64,000 nt of DNA from Gnetum montanum (lineage: Eukaryota > Streptophyta > Gnetopsida > Gnetales > Gnetaceae). The DNA is taken from contig MNCI01030115.1 in the NCBI GenBank assembly GCA_015680685.1, forward strand, positions 230,918 to 294,917. The letters are read 5' to 3'. A model generated the notes under the pieces. That model worked only from the letters and a program-made list of their open reading frames with translations, was not told the origin of the DNA and did no database searches. The position numbers and the translations under genes are program-made. Below, in pieces: positions 56,596-64,000 of the stretch (positions within the stretch are counted from its first letter, which is position 1; every line of letters starts with the position of its first letter).

Positions 56596-59110
56596 ATGTC
56601 TTCCTCTTCTTAGGAGAGTGCTTCACTACCTAGGTCTAACACCATGAACAATCAGAGGTGGAGTGTATAGGACAATCTGCTAGTACCCCAACGGTTTTGC
56701 TTGGTATACGCTCATCCTGATGAGTATGTACTAGACTTTACCTTTATCCTCCACCAGGATGAACAACTGTATTGGCATGATTTAGAAAGTAACATAGTGT
56801 TACCTCTTGATCACTCAATCCGAAGCATGCTTCTTCATGCTCTCACATGAATTGATATGCATTATTTACAATCAGAGTACATTGTTCATGAACAAGATTC
56901 AAGGGATTATCGACCCACAGAGGCACAATGCCAAAGGGACTTACAATAGGAGAGACATTACAAATCTATGAAGGAAAAGTGGTCTCAGGATGTCCCGCAT
57001 GTCCTAAGTGAAAACAAGGATGGTGAACCTACCCTAAGAGGTTTTCCACAAAACAATGTTCCTCTCGTTGACTTCAGTCAAGGAGTTGTGTATCAAAATC
57101 TTCACTCAACTATCCATGACCCAAGTTCTAATACCAACAGACACAAAGGGTTTGAAAAAGGAGCATGAACACATGACAATAATAGACATTCCAATCGTAA
57201 CTGCGACTGAGGTCGTGACCATCCAAGAGAAAGTGATAAACACTGTCACGGTGCTAGTCCTCCTTCCTCTTCACCTTCATCATCTCCTTCCCCCTCTCCT
57301 TTGGGATTAGAACATAGTTGTAAAGGGAAAGACCATGAGGACAATGGTAAGCGAAACAGAGATCATAGACAAAATAGTCGAGAAAGGGGACGAGGGCATT
57401 CTAGAGAGACACATCATGAAAGACGAAGAGTAGGAAACAACATAGGCTTCATAGACACCATAGACAGTACAATCACGATGAACCACTAATCATCACCCAA
57501 AGTATGTTAGATATAATAGAGGCTGTTAGGATTCCAACAAGGCACTAGAAGGACAATAGGATCAAAAGAATAGACATGAACAACATCCCATGATTTGAAG
57601 GGGGATACAATGCCGACCCTCAAAACCATCTACAAACATTTCACAATGCATGTACCTTGCAAAATATAGAAAATGAGTGGTAAAAACTAAAGTTGTTTTC
57701 ACAAAACACTGATCAAGGAAGCGGAAAGCTGGTACCAATCCTTAGAATCGGAATCCATTTGTCGATGGAGTACCATGTTAGAGCTATTCAACGATAAGTA
57801 TCAAACGTACTCTCGACTGTCCAACCTACATAAGCAAATCCAAGGATAAAACAAGGAGGACATGAACCCTTGGATGCTACCATGGGTAGATCTTATGTGT
57901 TATTACATCGTTGCCCTAGCCATGGTTACTTACAAAGGGAACATCTACGCCATTTCATAGATGGGCTTAGGTATGAAATGCGAGGAACCCTTGGGACTTA
58001 TGCCCAAGGAAGACTATTTGAGCTTAGAGCCCATCGAATACAATGATTATTGGAGCAAGTTGCCAAGGAGGAAGTTGAGTTAAGGAAAAGAGAAAGTGCA
58101 GAGGAATACAACAGAGACCCTTCCATCCAAAAGAAGGAAGTTAGATTTTGTGAAGATGAAGAAGAGTCACCACTTGAAGAGACGATGAATAGGAAAAATT
58201 TGGCCATTCAAAAATTTACATCAGAAGTATCGACAAAGGTAGATCAAATGTGGAACTCCCTAGATGATATATTTTAAATAGTTCTAAAAATAGTAGAGAA
58301 GTCTAGAGAACAAAGTAGTGATTGAGAGAGGAGAAAAAAGAAAGAAGTTGAGCATGCACATAACAAGGGTAAGGGCAAAGTTGTCATCATTGAAGAGGTT
58401 GTGGATTCAGACATAGACAATGATCGTGGATGTGAGATATGCCAATATGACCATCCTAAAGGATGTTTTCCAGTAGTGTCACATCTACAAGAGGCTGGGG
58501 TGTATGCACTAAACCCACAGTTAAACAGATGGCAAATGCCCTGAAGGTTACCTTATCCTCAAGGTAACCCAAGGTAGTTTCACCAACCCTTGACATATTA
58601 TTTGAGTCAAGCTCCACCATAATTGAATGCACAATATCAACAATGGAAACATCCACAATCATGGGGAATGCCATTACCACATCAACAATACCCTTACCGT
58701 CAACCTGACCCATATGGGTACTACGTTCAGGAGTCGATCTTTCCACGTGACCCCATTAGTCATGTCACTCTTCAACCTCACTATTAGACCTACAAGTACT
58801 ATGGAACTCCTTCTCCTAGGAGTGATGTTCCACAAACGTACTATCCTTCTCATTCAACTACACCTCTTCCACCCTTAGCTCCATTACCAACTGCTCCAAC
58901 TATGCAGGGTGAGCTTCTTGCCCAGCCACAACAACATAACACTACAAGGGTTGTCAATCCTTAACCTACTATTGGTTCAGACAACTACACAAAGAAGAGA
59001 CCTTTCTTTAGAACCAACAAGACAACCAAGTCCTTACAACCACAAGCGGCTAATTTTTCGAATGCCATCATTCAAATCTTCAGAGCTTCCTTCGAACCAA
59101 AAACTACACT
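56596..59110 (+). pseudogene. Gypsy gag remnant
   Basis: Same layout as the copy at 47816 but longer in its N-terminal part: HPDEYVLDFTFILHQDEQLY (about 56713), a charged R/D/H-rich stretch (57180-57440), the gag domain in broken frames (ESWYQSLESESICRWSTMLE at about 57728), CEICQYDHPKGCF knuckle (about 58430) and a Pro-rich part to about 59050. Many stops. Confidence 0.75.
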
Positions 59111-59124
59111 CAAAGAACACTATC

Positions 59125-59298
59125 ATGTTGACTCATGACATCACTAATTGGATTAAAGCTGGCCATCTTCCTGGGAAATTCTTTGATCTTGGAAGTCCTC
59201 TTATTTATTTGCAAATCGCGAGGAATGAGCCTTGCAAAGCTCTTTTAGATTCAGGTTTTGGTGTTAACTTAATCTCTCAAGAAATGTACAAAGCCTAG
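59125..59298 (+). pseudogene. Gypsy protease, cut by the next element
   Basis: MLTHDITNWIKAGHLPGKFF leads to the active-site box ALLDSGFGVNLIS with Asp codon at 59248-59250. The domain breaks off after EMYKA at 59298, where the LTR of the following element begins; its remainder should lie beyond the right edge of the window. Confidence 0.85.
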
Positions 59299-60147
59299 TA
59301 ATGAGAGTGGTTACCCTAGCTATTTATGCTAATTATTAGAGCAATAGTTTCTCTAAAATTAGAGTGGTAGTTTCTCTAATTATTAGAGTAGTTGCTCCCA
59401 AGCCTATAAATACAGTGCCTGGGCACACAATTTAGGGAGGAAGTCTTGGGAGGAAGTCTTAGAAGAAAGTCTTTCAAAGGAAGTCTTTTAGGAGTCAAGA
59501 AGTAAAACTTTTGTAGTTAGAGTATTTTCCAAGTGCCTGTAGTAGGAGGTCTAAGTGTGGATGGATCTTTATTCGAGCATTGTGTACCTAAGCACACCTT
59601 GTGTATGGCAATAAAGGCAAGCTCTTGGATTCATCCTTGTAGCACTTGAGATTTGTTTTCTTACTCATTTCCTTTATTTTATTTTATTTTATGCACTTTA
59701 CATTTTTGTTATTAGCACACACAGTATGATCACTTTGAGCATGCATGTAACACTTGGTAACCCAATAACAATTAGTGTTTAGTAATCCCAGTAGTGTTGC
59801 GCTAGTTTAGGATGTGTACAACAAGTGAGAATGGATATTGGTGTTAGGATTAGTTTAAAGCTTAGTTATTTAGTAGTTAAGTTAAATTAGTCACTTAGTT
59901 ATCTCTCTTTCTCTCCTCCCTTAGTAGTAGTAGGACATAAAAACATAAAAGCTATAAAAATCATATGCCTCAAACTTACTTAATCATATAATCATGACAT
60001 ACAAGTAAGTTTGGGAAGACAATGATCAACAAAACTATCCTTGTTCCACAAAGGCGCATAGGCACTTAGTCCTTAGAATTTGACCAGATCGTGCATGAAA
60101 CGCTTGTATTCTTATGGTTGAGTGTAGGGGTACCTTGCTGCTCATCA
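59299..60147 (+). mobile_element. 5' LTR of the rightmost Gypsy element
   Basis: 849 bp, TAATGAGAGTGG (first G mutated) to CTCATCA. The flank CCTAG (59294-59298) is the presumed target duplication; its partner is outside the window. The U3 array has a longer period: ATTAGAG blocks at 59335, 59358 and 59382, separated by TTTCTCTAA. TATA-like CTATAAATA at about 59403. Confidence 0.85.
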
Positions 60148-60167
60148 TTGGCACCGTTGCTAGGGAC
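60148..60167 (+). promoter_or_regulatory. Primer binding site, tRNA-Asp type
   Basis: TTGGCACCGTTGCTAGGGAC directly after the LTR, two changes from the consensus tRNA-Asp site. Confidence 0.8.
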
Positions 60168-60283
60168 TTAGTTGTTTGTGCGCTAACTAGAACATGGGAA
60201 ATCATTCACATTGTTGGAACAAACCCTTAGGGTTGATTGAAATAATAGTAAACAAGAGTACATTGCACACTGAATAGACAAAT

Positions 60284-62740
60284 ATGTCTCCTTTTTTGTA
60301 TGAAAGCACCTCACCACCTAGGTCTGAAATAGGAAACAATCGATGGTGTAATACACATGACGTTGATCTGCCAATCCCTCAACAAGTTCAAGTGGTATAT
60401 ATTCATCTTGACGAGTATATACCAGACTTCACCTTTATCCTCCACCAAGATGAACAACTGTGTTGGCGAGACTTAGAAGGTAACATGGTGTTACCTCTCG
60501 ATCGTTCAGTCCCAAGCATGCTCCTTTGTGCTCTCACATGAATTGACATGCTGCACTTACACACAGAATATGTTGTGCAAGACCATGACTAGAGAGAATA
60601 CCATCCTAGAGACACAACGTTAAAGGGACTTGCAATAGGAGAGACATCATAAGCCTTTGAATGGTAAGTGGTCCCAGGATGCCCCACATGTGTTAAGGGA
60701 AAATGAGGGTGGTGAACCTACCTCAAGCAATTGTCCACACAACAATGTTTCTCCCCTTGACTTTGGCCAGGGGGTTGTGTATTAGAACCTTCATTCCACT
60801 ATTCATAACCCAAGTTCTGATACCCATGAGCATAAAGGATCCAACAAAGGGACACGAACTCATGATAAAGGTGGACATTCTGATTGCAATTGCGATCGGG
60901 GTTGAGGCTGCAAAAGAGAAGGTAGCAGACACCGTCATGGTGATGGTTCTCCTTCTTCTTTACCTTCATCATCTCCTTCAACCTCTCCTTCAATATCTAA
61001 ATGTGGTCATAAAGAAAAAGACCATGGGGATAAAGGTAGGAAAAGTGGAAGTCATAAACGAAACAACTAGAAAAGAGGATGAGGGCACTCTAGAGATTCA
61101 TGACATAGAAGAAGGGAGAGTAGGGAACAACGTAAGCATCATAGACGCCATGGATGAGATGATCATGATGAACCCCTAGTTGCTACTCAAAGTATGTTAG
61201 ACATAACTAAGGCTGTTAGAATTCCAACAAGGCACCAAAAAGATAGTAGGATCAAGAGATTAGATATCAACAATATCCCACAATTTGAAGGGGGATACGA
61301 CACTAATCCTCAAAATCACTTACAAGCATTCCATGATGCGTGTGCCTTACAAAACATAGAGAACAAATGGCAAAAACTTAAGTTGTTTCCATGGACACTA
61401 GTTAAAGAAGTGGAAAGTTGATACTGGTCTTTAGAATCGGAATCCATTCGTAGGTGGAGTACTATGTAAGAACTATTTAATGACAAGTACCAAACATACT
61501 CTTGAGTGTCTAACTTATGAAGGCAAATCCAAGGTTAGAAACAAGGAGGACATGAACCCTTGGATGTCACCATGGGCTAATATTATGCACTGTTACATCA
61601 TTTTCCTAGCCATGGTTATTCGCAAAGGGATCAACTATGCCATCTCATGGGTGGGCTTAGGCATGAAACGAGAAGAACCCTTGGGACTTATGCCCAAAGG
61701 AGACTATCTGAGCTTAGGTCACATCAAATTCAAAGACTATTGGAGCAAGTTGTGAGGGAAGAAGATGAGCTACAGAAGAGAGAAAATGTGGAAGAGTATA
61801 ACTGAGATCCTTCCCTCTATAAGAGGGGAGTAAGATTTTGTAAGGATGAAGAAAAGTCACCACTCGAAGAGATGGTGAATAGGAAAAATTTGTCTATCCA
61901 AAAGATGACATCAGAAGTTTTGGGAAAGGTAGATCAAATGTGGGATTCCCTAAATAATAGATTTCAAACTATTCTTAAAATAGTAGAGGAGTCTAAAGAG
62001 CAAGGTAGTGATCGTGAAAAAAGAAAAAAGAGAGAAGCTGAACATGCATGTAGTAAGGGTAAGGGAAAAGTTGCCATCATTGAAGAGGTTGTGGATTTGG
62101 AAACAAACAATAATAGTGGATGTAAGATATCTCAATATGACCATCTTAAGGGATGTTGCCCTATAATCTCACATTTGTAGGAGTCTGAGGTGTATGCACT
62201 CAACCCATGATTAAACAAAAGGAAAATAGCCCGAAGGTTACCTTATCCTCAAGGTAACCCAAGGTAGTTCCACCAACCCTTAACATATTATCCTAGTGGA
62301 ACTCCACCACAATCGATTGAGCAATATCAATAGTGGTAGCACCCACAATCATGGGGAATGCCACCACTAAGGCAATAGTATCCTTACCGGTAACTTGACC
62401 AATATGGATATTACGTGTAGCAGCCAATCTCCCCACATAACTCTACTGGTCACGTCACTCCTCAACCTCATTAGCAAGCCTGCGAGTAGTATGGGACTCC
62501 CTCTTCTAGAGGTGATATTTTGCAAGCATATCATCCTTCTCATTCAGCTGCATCTCTTCCACCAATAGCTCTACTACCACCTGCTCCCACGATGCAAGGT
62601 GAAATCCCTACCTAGTCGCAACAACGTAATGCCATGAGGGCTGTTAACTCTCAACCTACTATTGGTTCCAACAACCACATGAAGAAAAGACCTTTCTTTA
62701 GAACCAATAGTCTAACCAAGCCTTTGCAATCACAAGTGGC
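60284..62740 (+). pseudogene. Gypsy gag remnant
   Basis: MSPFLYESTSPPRSEI starts an 85-codon open stretch with DEYIPDFTFILHQDEQLCW. The charged region is at 60850-61150. The gag domain is open at 61194-61421 (LDINNIPQFEGGYDTNPQNH) and 61872-62180. The knuckle reads CKISQYDHLKGCC, with Ser in place of the second Cys. A Pro/Gln-rich part runs to about 62740. Multiple stops. Confidence 0.8.
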
Positions 62741-62817
62741 TGATTCCATAGATGCCTTAATACTAATCAAAACTTCAGAGCCTCCTTCAACTCAACCATC
62801 GCACTTAGCGCATACAG

Positions 62818-63350
62818 TCATGCTAACACATGCCATCACAGATTGGATCAAAGCTGGCCACCTTTCTAGGAAATTATCTAATCCTAGGAGTCCTCTGATA
62901 TACTTACAAATCGTTGGAAATGTGCAGTGCAAGGATCTTTTGGATTCAGGTTCCAATGTCAACTTGATTTCTCAAGAAATGTACAAGGCTTAGAACCTAC
63001 CTCCATTAAAAAAGAGCAACATCCATCTAGAGTTGGTTGACCAGTCCATCATTGTCCCATTGGGACTGGTGGAAGATATTGTTACCATTGTTTGTGGGTG
63101 GTCATATCTAGTTAACTTCCCAGTGATTCAGGTAAATAATGGTAGGGGGGATTTCCCAATCATAATGGGAAGAGCATGGCTAAGCACCATTGACACAGGG
63201 TGTAATTGTGTGCAGTGATTCTAGGGATTCTAGGGATTTTCCATAATCTTTCCCTAGAAATATCAAAGGAAAATACATTCGGAAAGATTGAGAAGAAGAA
63301 AGTTTCATGCATCGCATAGAGTGACACAGGGTGTAATTGTGTGCAGAGGT
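62818..63350 (+). pseudogene. Gypsy protease remnant with internal duplication
   Basis: MLTHAITDWIKAGHL leads to DLLDSGSNVNLIS (Asp codon 62943-62945) and FPIIMGRAWLSTID, so both protease landmarks are present, unlike the copy at 49.8 kb. One stop interrupts after EMYKA. A 25-bp sequence at 63191-63215 is repeated at 63322-63346 and breaks the frame. Confidence 0.8.
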
Positions 63351-63569
63351 CATGGTTTGTGTAAAGTTTAACATTGCTTACATACAATTAGTGTGCACAA
63401 GTGATCAACATACAAAGATGCTTGTATGTAGCAGCCACACAATAAGAAGGCACCCAGTGGCTGATAGCTGTTCAAGAAAGTAGTTCACTCATATGCATGG
63501 AATCAACTGAGGGTTTGAATTGCATTTACATCAATAGCATAGATGCGTTAGAGCAAGTATTAACCTTGA

Positions 63570-64000
63570 AAATGTCAATTGGGAAAAGTTGGAAATCCCT
63601 GAAAAATTTAAGAAGGAGCCCCTCGAGCTGAAACCATTACCCACCAGTATGAAATACACCTTTCTTAAAAATGGAAAATTGGTAATTATCAACACTAAGC
63701 TTGCTCCTCAACATAAAGAAGAACTACTGAAGGTAATCAATGGATGGTCAAAAGTCTTTGCTTGGTCATATCCTGAATTAAATAGAATAGATCCTAGGAT
63801 ATGCCAACATAGGATTTATACCAACCCCTCCATGAAGCCTTGAAGACAACCGCAAAGGCGATTGAACCCTAAGCTGAAGCAAGTAGTTAAGGAAGAAATT
63901 GAGTAGCTTGTCAAGGTTGGATTCATATACCTCATTGCTGATAGCAAATGGGTTAGCCCCTTAGTTATTGTGCTTAAAAAGGGAGGCAAATGGAGGGTGT
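63570..64000 (+). pseudogene. Gypsy reverse transcriptase start, cut by window edge
   Basis: After VNWEKLEIPEKF the frame is open to 63842 with KLAPQHKEELLKVINGWSKV and FAWSYPELNRIDPRICQHRI, the standard lead-in to Gypsy RT. After a stop it continues with LKQVVKEEIE and WVSPLVIVLKKGGKWRV at the right edge, the first RT motifs. This is the only copy in the window that keeps the protease-RT junction. Confidence 0.85.

Overview
The window looks like nuclear DNA of a seed plant with a very large, repeat-rich genome, most likely a gymnosperm (inference). It is AT-rich, gene-poor and filled with nested, decayed LTR retrotransposons and L1-type LINEs. The host genes found have canonical GT..AG introns, and one of them has kilobase-scale introns loaded with LINEs. 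I support two host genes, both on the minus strand: two adjacent coding exons of a queuine tRNA-ribosyltransferase (QTRT1-like; exons at 15377-15470 and 10746-10924, 4.45 kb apart) and a complete, intact four-exon ribosomal protein eS26 (RPS26) gene at 43500-44705 with a TATA box and telo-boxes upstream.

Layout. 1-10.1 kb is mostly LINE: a 3' end at the left edge, an inverted 3' fragment, one near full-length but stop-riddled LINE (about 670-6830; ORF1 with a CCHC knuckle, ORF2 with endonuclease, YIDD reverse transcriptase, zf-RVT and a Q/E-rich C-terminal part), two inverted 3' fragments, and a 1.09 kb truncated copy flanked by an 11-bp target duplication. 10.1-15.9 kb holds the two QTRT1 exons with further LINE copies in the intron between them. 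15.9-20.6 kb is a minus-strand Copia end (LTR plus RNase H tail) followed by the 3' end of a minus-strand Gypsy element with an unusual post-pol coiled-coil reading frame, itself interrupted by a 1.2 kb LINE with a 15-bp target duplication. 21.0-25.2 kb is a pol-less Gypsy element primed by tRNA-Met with an intact 195-codon reading frame of unknown nature. 25.3-31 kb has no gene and holds tRNA-derived SINEs and an old minus-strand LINE.

31.0-40.4 kb and 46.4-64.0 kb are dominated by one Gypsy family whose LTRs begin TGATGAG and end CTCATCA, with a tRNA-Asp-type primer site. I count eleven LTRs of this family. One element (46871-54336, target duplication AGTAT) is complete at both ends but has lost RT, RNase H and integrase. 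It sits inside an older LTR and carries a divergent solo LTR. Another solo LTR (37537-38359, duplication GAGAC) splits a pol fragment. The last element runs off the right edge just as its reverse transcriptase begins.

The most interesting structural signal is in the U3 part of these LTRs: nearly every copy carries a short array with a 14-bp period (often 14, 14, 19-20, 14), but the repeated unit differs between copies (GATATC-type, GTATAC-type, GATGTC-type, GTTGAC-type). No CRISPR, tRNA or rRNA gene was found. Two single-base gaps (n at 28279 and 36647) mark assembly joins, one of them with a duplicated overlap.
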